NCBI RefSeq assembly: GCF_051486985.1
Contig: NZ_JAHVDV010000001.1
Span: 248,001 to 312,000, forward strand
DNA: 64,000 nucleotides
DNA from: CBFFRJ01 sp051486985
GTDB taxonomy: Bacteria; Pseudomonadota; Gammaproteobacteria; Enterobacterales; Enterobacteriaceae
Direction: 5' to 3'
In this document: one piece after another, positions 8,027-17,044 of the stretch
Position numbering within the stretch: position 1 is the stretch's first letter
Layout: each line of letters begins with the position of its first letter
Position numbers and translations under genes: made by a program
Notes under the pieces: generated by a model
What the model was told of the DNA's origin: nothing
Seen by the model: only the letters and a program-made list of their open reading frames with translations
Database searches by the model: none

Positions 8027-9619
8027 TTAGGCGTGCACGGAATTCATCAAGGCAGTCATTTCATCTTTTACCGACTGCACCTGCGGTCCGATAACTACCT
8101 GCAGGTTATGCTGATTGAGCTGGATTACGCCGATTGCCCGGTTAGCTTTGAGGGCCTCGCTGTTGACAAGGGACATGTCTTTGACGGAAAGACGCAGGCG
8201 GGTAATACAATTATCCAGCGTGCTGATGTTGTCACTGCCACCCAGCGCGGCGAGGATAGCGGGTACGTTATAGCCGGATTTGCCGGTCGCGCCACTGACC
8301 CCTTTCTCGGTGTAACTGGCTGTTTCTGACTCACGCCCCGGCGTTTTAATGTTGAATCGCAGGATGGCAAAACGGAAGAGAAGGTAGTAGGTCATAAACC
8401 AGACTGCCGCAACAACAGGAACCATATACCATTTGGTTGCCAGCCCGTGCAGAATGCCGAACACCACAAAGTCAATTACGTTGCCGTCAGTATTGCCGAT
8501 AGTGACCCCCAGTACGGCCATCACGGTAAAGCCCAGTCCGGTTAACAGGGCATGAATGGCATAGAGCGCTGGCGCAACAAAAAGGAAGAGGAACTCCAGC
8601 GGTTCGGTTGTACCACCCACTACGCAGGCGATGACCCCTGAAATCAACAGCCCCTTAATTTTGTGGCGGTTTTCCGGTCTGGCGCAATGGTACATCGCCA
8701 GTGCAGCGCCGGGTAAACCCCCGAGGAAGGCAGGCATTTTCCCCTGAGACAGGAAGCGGGTAGCACTCTCGGAAAAGCCCTGCGTAGAAGGGCAGCTCAA
8801 CTGGGCCTGGAAAATGGTCAGCGCACCGCTGACGCTATGACCACACACCTCCATCGTTCCGCCTGCTTCCGTAAAGCGAATGATTGCCACCAGAATATGT
8901 TGCAGACCAAAGGGGAGCAGGAGACGTTCGCCGGTGCCAAAAATCATCGGACCAAAATTTCCGGCGCCATTGATCATTTGACCGAGACCTGCGATGCCCA
9001 TTGCGAAATAGGGCCATACCAGCGGGATAACCAGCCCGACAAGCCCCATCACCATACTGGTTACGATCGGTACAAAGCGGGTGCCGCCAAAAAAGGCCAG
9101 CGCATCGGGAAGCCGGATGGTGTTAAAGCGCTCATGCAAATTCCAGATGATAATCCCCGCGATCACCGCCCCCAGAATGCCGGTATCAATGGACTGGATC
9201 CCCAGTACGTTCTGGATATTGCTAGCTTTAAGCACCGCCGCATCGCTGGTGGGGAGTATGCCTTTCGCCGTAAGCCAGAAATTCACCGCCAGGTTCATCA
9301 CGGCATAACCGACAAAACCGGCAAACGCCGCCACGCCTTTATTTTCCCGCGCCAGTCCGAGCGGGATGGCAATACAAAACATGACGGGCAGGAAACTAAA
9401 GGCAAAAGAGCCGACTTTCCCCATCCAGATAAAAACGGCCTGCAGTACCGGATGACCCAGGGCCGGGAGTAACGTGATGACGCTCTGGCTACTCAGTGAA
9501 CTGCCGATCCCCAGCATGATCCCGCAGAACGAGAGCAGGGCGACCGGCAACATAAAGGTTTTACCTAATTGCTGAAAAAACTCCCAAAGCGAAACTTTCT
9601 GTCTTTTTCTGCCAGACAT
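8027..9619 (-). CDS. malX: MalX, PTS EIICB sugar permease
   Basis: 530 residues, the length of E. coli MalX. Polytopic glucose-superfamily EIIC domain (about 15-420) with the NTDGN and GGTTEPLEF signatures, a short linker, then an EIIB domain with the phosphorylated cysteine C471 in LDNCITRLRL. The E. coli protein can transport glucose and maltose, but its physiological substrate is uncertain. The start at 9619 (MSGRKRQKVSLWEFF) has an AGGAG Shine-Dalgarno; the upstream open extension is not supported. The operator and promoter lie in the 154-bp gap to divergent malI. Confidence 0.95.
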   Translation of the reverse strand: MSGRKRQKVSLWEFFQQLGKTFMLPVALLSFCGIMLGIGSSLSSQSVITLLPALGHPVLQAVFIWMGKVGSFAFSFLPVMFCIAIPLGLARENKGVAAFAGFVGYAVMNLAVNFWLTAKGILPTSDAAVLKASNIQNVLGIQSIDTGILGAVIAGIIIWNLHERFNTIRLPDALAFFGGTRFVPIVTSMVMGLVGLVIPLVWPYFAMGIAGLGQMINGAGNFGPMIFGTGERLLLPFGLQHILVAIIRFTEAGGTMEVCGHSVSGALTIFQAQLSCPSTQGFSESATRFLSQGKMPAFLGGLPGAALAMYHCARPENRHKIKGLLISGVIACVVGGTTEPLEFLFLFVAPALYAIHALLTGLGFTVMAVLGVTIGNTDGNVIDFVVFGILHGLATKWYMVPVVAAVWFMTYYLLFRFAILRFNIKTPGRESETASYTEKGVSGATGKSGYNVPAILAALGGSDNISTLDNCITRLRLSVKDMSLVNSEALKANRAIGVIQLNQHNLQVVIGPQVQSVKDEMTALMNSVHA

Positions 9620-9661
9620 ACGTGCTCCTGATATGAAGGGTGAGGGTAGCTGCAGCAAAAA

Positions 9662-9677
9662 GATAAAACGTTTTACC
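9662..9677. promoter_or_regulatory. MalI-type operator, malX side
   Basis: GATAAAACGTTTTACC is a near-perfect palindrome 42 bp upstream of malX. It matches the GATAAAACGTTTTATC-type site to which MalI binds in E. coli to repress malXY. The function here is inferred from sequence and position. Confidence 0.8.
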
Positions 9678-9739
9678 TAATTTTAGTGCGAAAGAAATCA
9701 CATAATCTGCTCATCCTATAGTTTATAACTGTCATCATT

Positions 9740-9755
9740 GATAAATCGTTTTATC
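9740..9755. promoter_or_regulatory. MalI-type operator, malI side
   Basis: GATAAATCGTTTTATC, a second palindrome of the same type, 18 bp before the malI start. It would serve malI autorepression. The two operators are 78 bp apart centre to centre and flank the divergent promoters. Confidence 0.8.
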
Positions 9756-9773
9756 TCATCGACGTTATATGCA

Positions 9774-10802
9774 ATGTCTATCGTAAAAAAAATCACTATT
9801 CATGATGTGGCGCTGGCAGCAGGTGTGTCAGTTACGACGGTGTCGCTGGTGCTCAGTGGCAAAGGACGGATATCCGCCCGAACCGGGCAGCGCGTACATG
9901 ACGCCATTGAGGAGTTAGGGTTTGTACGTAACCGCCAGGCTTCTGCCCTCCGGGGAGGTCAAACGGGTGTGATTGGCCTGATCGTCTGCGATCTGGCCCT
10001 GACGTTTTATGCCGAGGCCACGTCAGGTCTGAGCGAAGCGCTTGAAAGTGAAGGCCGTATGGTTTTCCTGCTGCACGGCGGACGTGACGGCGAGCATCTC
10101 CTGGCCCGACTGAATACCCTGCTTACCCAGGGGGTCGACGGGGTCATTGTGGCAGGGATTCCCGGCGAGCAGGGCGCTGCGATGCGCGCATGCGCTCAGG
10201 AGGCGGGGGTGCCGCTCATCTTCGCCTCACGTTCTAACTACCCTGATGATGCCGATACCGTTCGTCCCGATAATACGCTCGCCGCGCAACGGGTTACCGA
10301 GCACCTTATCCAGCAAGGGCATCAGCGTATCGCCTGGCTGGGTGGAGAAAGCGCATCCCTGATCCGGGCTGAGCGTGTGGGGGGATATTGCGCGACGCTG
10401 CTGAAATATGGTTTGCCGTTTAACAGCGACTGGGTGGTAGAGTGCGACGCCAGCCAGAAACAGGCGGCGGAAGCCGTACAGCAATTACTGAGCCGTAACC
10501 CCACTCTGGATGCCATCGTCTGTTACAACGGCCCAACGGCAATGGGCGCCTGGTTTGGTCTGCTGCGTGCAGGCTGGCAGGCGGGTTCGGGGCTTGACCG
10601 ATATTTTGAGCAACAGGTCTCGCTGGCGGCATTTGCTGACGCGTGGGAGCAGGGGCAGTATGACATCCCGGTCGCCTGGGCGACGCTTTCTGGAAGAGAG
10701 ATGGGTTACCTGCTGGCAGAGCGGATACTGCAACGCATTGACGAGCCTGAGCGCACCTTACACCAGGCGGTGCTCACTCCCGGGCTCGTGGTGAACAGAT
10801 AA
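9774..10802 (+). CDS. malI: MalI, LacI/GalR-family repressor of malXY
   Basis: 342 residues, identical to the E. coli length. The N-terminal LacI-type helix-turn-helix is ITIHDVALAAGVSVTTVSLVLSGKGRIS (about 7-34), followed by a periplasmic-binding-like effector domain (about 60-340) with the conserved TVRPDN and HQRIAWLGG stretches. The start MSIVKKITIHD at 9774 is used because an upstream ATG (9738) would place 12 extra codons over the operator. It is divergent from malX and convergent with ydgA. Confidence 0.95.
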   Translation: MSIVKKITIHDVALAAGVSVTTVSLVLSGKGRISARTGQRVHDAIEELGFVRNRQASALRGGQTGVIGLIVCDLALTFYAEATSGLSEALESEGRMVFLLHGGRDGEHLLARLNTLLTQGVDGVIVAGIPGEQGAAMRACAQEAGVPLIFASRSNYPDDADTVRPDNTLAAQRVTEHLIQQGHQRIAWLGGESASLIRAERVGGYCATLLKYGLPFNSDWVVECDASQKQAAEAVQQLLSRNPTLDAIVCYNGPTAMGAWFGLLRAGWQAGSGLDRYFEQQVSLAAFADAWEQGQYDIPVAWATLSGREMGYLLAERILQRIDEPERTLHQAVLTPGLVVNR

Positions 10803-10804
10803 AA

Positions 10805-10822
10805 CCCCCTCCGCAGAGGGGG
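10805..10822. terminator. Hairpin between malI and ydgA
   Basis: A 7-bp perfect stem (CCCCCTC/GAGGGGG) with a CGCA loop three bases after the malI stop and ahead of the ydgA stop. The flank on the malI side is A-rich (GATAAAA), which reads as U-rich on the ydgA transcript, so it most resembles a terminator for ydgA and possibly both genes. Confidence 0.55.
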
Positions 10823-10829
10823 AGTGCAG

Positions 10830-12377
10830 TTACTTCTGCGGCACAACCGGAAGTGCCGGGGTGGCCGGTGCCGGTGACTGCGGTGCGCCCAGACCCGGTT
10901 GCCCCAGCGCAGGCATACCAAACATGCCAACAAACTCATCGAGAGACATTTTCTCACCGTTCAGCGTGACCTGACCATTGGCATACTGGAGGCTGGCACC
11001 GATAGTGTTGTTCTCAAGCGTGGTAATACGGAACATCTGCCCCATAGCAGCCAGCCCTTTCACCTGTTGGTTAGCCAGTTTTTCGGCTTCTGCCTGCTGA
11101 TATCCCTCAAGTTTCGCTATCTGAGTCATAAACTCCACTGCCATATCCATAGGAATGGTCAGTTTGCTCTCCAGCGACTTAACGTTGCGATCGACCTCTT
11201 CCGTCAGCGTCCGGGCAGGTGTCGTGGCTTTTGAAGGATCTTTCAGGAAAAGGGAGAGATTAAACGCCGTTTCGCCTTTGGCGTTTTTCCAGCTCAGAGG
11301 CGCGATGGTAATGACGGGTTCGCCTTTAAGCAAAAGCGGTACGGCGTTGAGGAACGCTTCGGTGGCTTTTTGCTGATACAGCACAGGATCCTTCATCACC
11401 TCAGGCTGCGCCATCAGTGCCTGCGACTGGGCATTGTATTGCTGACTGAACTGATGCCAGGATTCGCCGTCAATCTGACCCACTTTCAGCGTCAGCTTGC
11501 CGCTGCCCATATCCTGACCCTGAATTTTCAGGCTACCAATGGTGTACTCGACCTGACTGTCGATATTTTTTTTGTCGGTAGACACGTCGGATTTAGCATT
11601 CAGGTTCATGCCTTCCAGCACGGCCATCTCTTTATTTTCAACGGCGATAGCCAGCTTATCGAGGGTAAGTTTTTGATTACCGATACGTTCATTAAAGCTG
11701 GACAGCTGGGTCGTGCCTTCCGTTTTCAGGTTATTAAAGGAGAGCTGAACGCGCTGGTTATACTCATTTACTGCATCAACCAGTGCGCTTTGTGCCTGAC
11801 CGCTTAAGGCAACAACATTGCCGTCTTTGTCGGCACTGAGACGGAATTCCCCGCCGCTAAAGGCGACTTTTTCACCCTCTTTTTCGGAACTAAGCGGACG
11901 CAAAGAGATGTCGCTGCGCGAGTCGCCGCCATAACCAATACGGGTTTCGACCACAAAGGGTGATTCGCCTTTGGCGATATCGAACAGGGGTTTAGTCACC
12001 TCATTATTCACAAGCGTTGAGTGAACGGAGGCCATTGAGGGGATCAGATTAAACGATTTCAGCTGGGCCAGCGGGAATGGTCCATGATCCACATTCTCAT
12101 GCAGCACAATGCTTTGACCCGGTTTGAGCCACGGATTCTCTTTACCCTCAACCGGTTGTACCACCAGCTCCAGCTGACTGCTGAACAGACCACGCTGATA
12201 ATGTTGCGTGGAGAGCACCACGCTGGCTTCAGGGGCAACACGGGCAATCTGACTATTCGCTTCAGTGACCATCTGCGCAAGACGGCCTTCAAGTTGTTTT
12301 CCTGTGTACCAGGCTCCCCCGGTCCAGACTACGCCAAGAGCAATAATAACGCCTGCAGCAACCAGCGATTTTTTCAT
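10830..12377 (-). CDS. ydgA: YdgA, DUF945 family protein
   Basis: 515-residue YdgA homologue. An N-terminal signal-anchor (about 4-26, KKSLVAAGVIIALGVVWTGGAWYTG) is followed by a long soluble DUF945 region, probably periplasmic. The sequence tracks E. coli YdgA closely (ENVDHGPFPLAQLK, LNLIPSMAS, SFNNLKT). The C-terminus is Pro/Gln-rich (APQSPAPATPALPVVPQK). The molecular function is unknown. In E. coli the uid genes lie between ydgA and malI; here the two genes are adjacent. Confidence 0.9.
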   Translation of the reverse strand: MKKSLVAAGVIIALGVVWTGGAWYTGKQLEGRLAQMVTEANSQIARVAPEASVVLSTQHYQRGLFSSQLELVVQPVEGKENPWLKPGQSIVLHENVDHGPFPLAQLKSFNLIPSMASVHSTLVNNEVTKPLFDIAKGESPFVVETRIGYGGDSRSDISLRPLSSEKEGEKVAFSGGEFRLSADKDGNVVALSGQAQSALVDAVNEYNQRVQLSFNNLKTEGTTQLSSFNERIGNQKLTLDKLAIAVENKEMAVLEGMNLNAKSDVSTDKKNIDSQVEYTIGSLKIQGQDMGSGKLTLKVGQIDGESWHQFSQQYNAQSQALMAQPEVMKDPVLYQQKATEAFLNAVPLLLKGEPVITIAPLSWKNAKGETAFNLSLFLKDPSKATTPARTLTEEVDRNVKSLESKLTIPMDMAVEFMTQIAKLEGYQQAEAEKLANQQVKGLAAMGQMFRITTLENNTIGASLQYANGQVTLNGEKMSLDEFVGMFGMPALGQPGLGAPQSPAPATPALPVVPQK

Positions 12378-12396
12378 TTGGTTTATCCCTAAAAAT

Positions 12397-12421
12397 GAAA
12401 TCAGGCGGAACAGGCCGCCTG
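12397..12421 (-). terminator. Probable manA terminator
   Basis: On the minus strand AGGCGG and CCGCCT form a stem around 12402-12420, followed by a T-rich stretch (ATTTCATTTTT). It lies between the manA stop and the ydgA start. Confidence 0.5.
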
Positions 12422-12476
12422 GATAGATGAAAAGGCTGAGTAAATCTTAGCAACGCTTGCTAAAAAGTTCAGTAAC

Positions 12477-13655
12477 TTAGTTCAGCTTATTATAAACCCG
12501 CGCCACACGACCAACGCCGCTTACGCTGACCGGGGAGTCACTGGCGCTGATAAAGGCGGACTCGCCCGGTTTGAGTACCAGCCGTTCGTCATCTTTGCTT
12601 AATACGGCTTCACCTTCTACGCAGAACACAATGGCTGCGCTCTGCTGCGCCAGCGTATCGGGGCGAACGCCGATGTCATGCAGTGAAAAAGCGAAGTCAT
12701 CAACAGGGATGGGGAATTCGAGCGTTGCCCCGCGCTGCTCAGGCAGGGTTAGCAAGGTATCCGCCGGTTTTGGGGTGAAGGCGACGTTCGCCACCAGCTC
12801 AGGAATATCAATGTATTTAGGCGTTAACCCCGCGCGTAGCACGTTGTCAGAGTTCGCCATCACCTCAAGAGCAACCCCTTTAAGGTAGGCATGCGGGGTC
12901 TCCGCGAACAGGAACATCGCTTCGCCTGGCTCCAGTTTCACGACATTGAGCATCAGGGGGGAGAATAGACCACTGTCGTCCGGGTAAAACTCAGCGATGA
13001 AGCGGATGGTCTCCCAGGGTTCGCCCTGCTGGCTGTTAAGCGCCGCTTTCAATACCGCCAGAGCGCGGGATTTTTCCTCGCCCTGCATATTGAGCAGGGC
13101 GGCAAAGAGTTGACTGAGCCGTTCACCGTCAGGCGCCTCAAGAAAATGGGCGATGGCCGTGTGCGCTCCCGCGACGGGTTGAAGCAGCGAGACGATTTCC
13201 ATAAAAGGACGAAATGCATTCATTGCCAGAAAGGGGGTCAGCGCAAAAACCAGCTCAGGTTTGTGGTTAGGGTCTTTGTAATTGCGCTCGGCGGCATCGA
13301 GAGGAATACCCGCCGCATTCTCTTTCGCAAAGCCAGCCTCAGAATTCTGTTTGTTCGGATGGACCTGAATGGACAACGGCTGGTCGGCGCAGAGAACCTT
13401 AAACAGGAAGGGCAGCTCACCAAAACGGTCGGCAACCGCTGTGCCCAGTAGCGTGGATTTGTCCTGTTCAATCACCTGACGCAAGGAGTGCGGATGACCC
13501 GCTGCATCCTGCACTTTTGAGCTGCTTTTCGGGTGCGCGCCCATCCACAATTCTGCCATCGGTTTACCGTCAGGATTGTCGATGCCATAGAGTTCCGTTA
13601 ACGCAGTTTTGCTTCCCCAGGCATAGTTTTGCACTGAGTTGATGAGTTTTTGCAT
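12477..13655 (-). CDS. manA: Mannose-6-phosphate isomerase (type I)
   Basis: 392-residue zinc enzyme interconverting mannose-6-phosphate and fructose-6-phosphate. The cupin metal ligands are visible: Q97 and H99 in SIQVHPNK, E134 in HKPELV and a histidine in ETPHAYLKG (about 255). The start MQKLINSVQNYAWG at 13655 matches the family and has an AGGAG just upstream; a further 24 upstream codons are open but unsupported. It is divergent from fumA across a 197-bp gap. Confidence 0.96.
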   Translation of the reverse strand: MQKLINSVQNYAWGSKTALTELYGIDNPDGKPMAELWMGAHPKSSSKVQDAAGHPHSLRQVIEQDKSTLLGTAVADRFGELPFLFKVLCADQPLSIQVHPNKQNSEAGFAKENAAGIPLDAAERNYKDPNHKPELVFALTPFLAMNAFRPFMEIVSLLQPVAGAHTAIAHFLEAPDGERLSQLFAALLNMQGEEKSRALAVLKAALNSQQGEPWETIRFIAEFYPDDSGLFSPLMLNVVKLEPGEAMFLFAETPHAYLKGVALEVMANSDNVLRAGLTPKYIDIPELVANVAFTPKPADTLLTLPEQRGATLEFPIPVDDFAFSLHDIGVRPDTLAQQSAAIVFCVEGEAVLSKDDERLVLKPGESAFISASDSPVSVSGVGRVARVYNKLN

Positions 13656-13852
13656 GCTCCTGCCCTTAATGATGTTCAACATAAGTGCGGGTATTAAAGC
13701 AATAAACCCGCCTGAAGTAATCAGCACATGTAAAAAGTCGTACTAGTCTCAGTTTTTGTTAAATAATTGTGTAGGATAGGCGGACTCGCTTTTTTGTGGC
13801 AGATGGATGTCCTGCCGAATAATAACCAGATCGTGCAGTAAGTGAGAGAACA

Positions 13853-15499
13853 ATGTCGACAAAACCCTTTACTTATCAAGATCCTTTTCCGTTGAAAAAG
13901 GACGATACCGAATATTATCTGCTCAGCAGCGACTATGTTTCCGTGGCGGAGTTTGAAGGCCAGGAGATCCTCAAGGTTGACCCTAAAGCCCTGACGCTTC
14001 TCGCCCAGCATGCGTTTCATGATGCCTCCTTCCTTCTGCGCCCCGCGCATCAGCAGCAGGTGGCGGATATTCTGAGCGACCCTGAAGCCAGCGAAAATGA
14101 CAAATATGTCGCGCTGCAGTTTCTGCGAAATTCCGACATCGCCGCCAAAGGCATTCTGCCTACCTGCCAGGATACCGGCACGGCGATCATTATGGGCAAA
14201 AAAGGCCAACGCGTCTGGACCGGTGGCGGCGATGCAGCCGCACTGTCGCAGGGCGTCTATAACACTTACATCGAAGATAATCTGCGTTACTCCCAAAACG
14301 CTGCATTAGATATGTACAACGAGGTGAATACCGGCACCAATTTGCCAGCGCAGATTGATTTGTACAGCGTGGACGGGGATGAGTATAAATTTCTGTGCAT
14401 TGCCAAGGGCGGTGGTTCAGCAAATAAAACCTATCTCTACCAGGAGACTAAAGCTCTGCTCAGTCCCGGTAAGCTGAAAAGTTATCTGGTCGATAAAATG
14501 CGCACTCTGGGTACGGCGGCCTGTCCGCCGTACCATATCGCTTTCGTAATAGGTGGAACCAGTGCGGAAGCGACGTTGAAAACCGTGAAGCTTGCCTCGA
14601 CTAAATACTACGATGGTCTGCCAACAGAGGGGAATGAGCACGGTCAGGCCTTCCGCGATGTACAACTTGAGAACGAATTGCTAATTGAAGCCCAGCAGCT
14701 TGGCCTCGGTGCGCAGTTTGGTGGCAAATATTTCGCCCACGATATTCGCGTCGTGCGTTTACCGCGTCATGGCGCATCCTGCCCGGTTGGGATGGGCGTC
14801 TCCTGCTCTGCGGACCGCAACATCAAAGGGAAAATTAACCGTGAAGGCATCTGGCTGGAAAAGCTGGAGCAGAATCCGGGTAAATATATTCCTGAAACTT
14901 TGCGTGCAGCGGGCGAGGGGGAAGCCATTAAGGTTGATCTTAATCGTTCGATGGAAGAGATCCTCGGTCAGCTTAAGCAGTATCCGGTGTCCACGCGGCT
15001 CTCACTGACCGGCACGATTATCGTGGCGCGCGACATAGCCCATGCCAAACTGAAAGAGTTAATGGACGAAGGCAAACCGCTGCCTCAGTACGTGAAAGAT
15101 CACCCCATCTATTATGCTGGCCCGGCAAAGACTCCGGAAGGTTATGCCTCCGGTTCGCTGGGGCCGACCACCGCAGGACGCATGGATTCCTATGTCGATC
15201 AGCTCCAGTCGCAGGGGGGGAGCATGGTCATGCTGGCTAAAGGGAACCGCAGTCAACAGGTGACGGATGCCTGCCATAAGCATGGTGGTTTTTATCTGGG
15301 CAGCATTGGCGGTCCGGCGGCGATACTTGCGCAAAACAGTATTAAAAGCCTTGAATGCGTGGCCTACCCGGAGCTGGGCATGGAGGCTATCTGGAAAATT
15401 GAGGTTGAAGATTTCCCCGCCTTTATTCTTGTAGATGATAAAGGAAATGACTTCTTCCAGCAGATTCAGGCGGGCCAGTGCGGACGCTGCGTGAAATAA
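13853..15499 (+). CDS. fumA: Fumarate hydratase class I, FumA type
   Basis: 548-residue oxygen-sensitive [4Fe-4S] fumarase of the TCA cycle. The cluster cysteines are C105 (PTCQDTG), C224 (TAACPPYH) and C318 (GVSCSAD), at the same positions as in E. coli FumA. No fumB-like second copy is in the window. It is followed by a strong terminator and then fumC, the arrangement known in E. coli, where fumA and fumC can also be co-transcribed. Confidence 0.97.
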   Translation: MSTKPFTYQDPFPLKKDDTEYYLLSSDYVSVAEFEGQEILKVDPKALTLLAQHAFHDASFLLRPAHQQQVADILSDPEASENDKYVALQFLRNSDIAAKGILPTCQDTGTAIIMGKKGQRVWTGGGDAAALSQGVYNTYIEDNLRYSQNAALDMYNEVNTGTNLPAQIDLYSVDGDEYKFLCIAKGGGSANKTYLYQETKALLSPGKLKSYLVDKMRTLGTAACPPYHIAFVIGGTSAEATLKTVKLASTKYYDGLPTEGNEHGQAFRDVQLENELLIEAQQLGLGAQFGGKYFAHDIRVVRLPRHGASCPVGMGVSCSADRNIKGKINREGIWLEKLEQNPGKYIPETLRAAGEGEAIKVDLNRSMEEILGQLKQYPVSTRLSLTGTIIVARDIAHAKLKELMDEGKPLPQYVKDHPIYYAGPAKTPEGYASGSLGPTTAGRMDSYVDQLQSQGGSMVMLAKGNRSQQVTDACHKHGGFYLGSIGGPAAILAQNSIKSLECVAYPELGMEAIWKIEVEDFPAFILVDDKGNDFFQQIQAGQCGRCVK

Positions 15500-15505
15500 G
15501 ACCTG

Positions 15506-15528
15506 CCGCCCTTCGGGGCGGTTTTTTT
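15506..15528 (+). terminator. fumA terminator
   Basis: CCGCCC-TTCG-GGGCGG stem with a UUCG tetraloop followed by seven T, seven bases after the fumA stop. A textbook Rho-independent terminator. Confidence 0.9.
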
Positions 15529-15643
15529 ACGCCTGAAAGCGCACGAAGCAATAAACATTCTTATAACTAGCATCAATACTTAAGCTTTGTTTGCAGGTGA
15601 GCAATGTCGGTACCCAACATCACTTTGTAACAGGGAGAAAGTA

Positions 15644-17044
15644 ATGACTATGCATCGTAGTGAAAAAGACTCGATGGGCGCAATTGACGTCCCGGCAGAC
15701 AAACTGTGGGGCGCACAGACCCAGCGATCCCTCGAACATTTCCGCATTTCGACAGAGAAAATGCCGGTCTCGCTTATTAACGCGCTGGCGCTGACCAAAC
15801 GGGCGGCGGCGAAAGTTAACCATGATCTGGGGCTACTGGCGCAAGAAAAGGCGAACGCCATTATTGATGCCGCCGATGAAGTGCTTGCCGGTAAGCACGC
15901 TGATGAGTTTCCACTGGCAATCTGGCAAACCGGATCGGGTACCCAGAGCAACATGAACATGAATGAAGTGCTGGCGAACCGCGCCAGTGAGCTTCTGGGT
16001 GGCGAACGCGGGATGGCGCGCAAGGTCCATCCCAACGATGACGTCAATAAAAGCCAGAGTTCTAATGACGTTTTCCCGACGGCCATGCACGTCGCGGCCA
16101 TCATCGCCCTGCGCGAACATTTGATCCCTGAGCTGCACGTCCTCAAAAAAACGCTCAATGAGAAAGCCATTGCTTTTGCGCATATTGTCAAAATCGGACG
16201 TACCCATTTGCAGGATGCGACCCCGCTTACGCTGGGCCAGGAGATCTCCGGTTGGGTGGCCATGCTTGAACATAATCTCAGGCATATTGAGCTGAGTCTG
16301 CCGCATCTGAGTGAACTGGCGCTCGGTGGAACGGCGGTGGGCACCGGGCTTAATACCCATCCTGAATATGCCAGACGGGTTGCTGACGAACTGGCATCCT
16401 TTACTCAGCAGCCATTTATTACCGCACCCAATAAGTTCGAGGCGCTGGCCACTTGCGATGCGCTGGTGCATGCGCACGGTGCGCTAAAAGGGCTGGCTGC
16501 CTCGCTGATGAAGATTGCTAACGATGTGCGCTGGCTTGCTTCTGGGCCGCGCTGCGGCATTGGCGAAATTTCGCTTCCGGAAAACGAACCAGGCAGCTCT
16601 ATCATGCCGGGTAAAGTTAACCCGACGCAGTGTGAAGCGATGACCATGCTCTGCTGTCAGGTGCTCGGCAATGACGTGGCGGTCAACATGGGCGGCGCTT
16701 CGGGTAACTTTGAGCTGAATGTTTTTCGTCCGATGGTAATTCATAACTTCCTGCAGTCGGTGCGTCTGCTGGCGGATGGCATGGAAAGCTTTAACGAACA
16801 CTGTGCTACTGGAATTGAACCGAACCGTGAGCGTATCGACCAGCTTCTTAATGAGTCCCTGATGCTGGTTACTGCCCTTAATACGCATATTGGCTATGAC
16901 AAAGCCGCGGAGATTGCCAAAAAGGCGCATAAAGAAGGCCTGACCCTGAAAGCCTCTGCGCTGGCACTCGGCTACCTGACGGAGGCCGAGTTTGACAGCT
17001 GGGTGCGTCCAGAGTCGATGGTGGGCAGTATGAAGCCCGTTTAA
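15644..17044 (+). CDS. fumC: Fumarate hydratase class II, FumC
   Basis: 466-residue iron-free, oxidant-resistant fumarase. The aspartase/fumarase signature GSSIMPGKVNPTQ is present, along with the active-site GRTHLQDATP histidine (H188). The start MTMHRSEKDSMG at 15644 has a GGGAG Shine-Dalgarno and aligns with the E. coli start (MNTVRSEKDSMG). The frame opens 19 codons earlier without support. The stop overlaps the convergent tus stop by a few bases. In E. coli it is induced through SoxRS and takes over from FumA when that cluster is damaged. Confidence 0.97.
   Translation: MTMHRSEKDSMGAIDVPADKLWGAQTQRSLEHFRISTEKMPVSLINALALTKRAAAKVNHDLGLLAQEKANAIIDAADEVLAGKHADEFPLAIWQTGSGTQSNMNMNEVLANRASELLGGERGMARKVHPNDDVNKSQSSNDVFPTAMHVAAIIALREHLIPELHVLKKTLNEKAIAFAHIVKIGRTHLQDATPLTLGQEISGWVAMLEHNLRHIELSLPHLSELALGGTAVGTGLNTHPEYARRVADELASFTQQPFITAPNKFEALATCDALVHAHGALKGLAASLMKIANDVRWLASGPRCGIGEISLPENEPGSSIMPGKVNPTQCEAMTMLCCQVLGNDVAVNMGGASGNFELNVFRPMVIHNFLQSVRLLADGMESFNEHCATGIEPNRERIDQLLNESLMLVTALNTHIGYDKAAEIAKKAHKEGLTLKASALALGYLTEAEFDSWVRPESMVGSMKPV

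Noticed and set aside
15580..16344. 254-codon minus-strand frame opposite fumC
   Set aside because: Ser/Arg/Cys-rich antisense shadow of a highly conserved enzyme gene.
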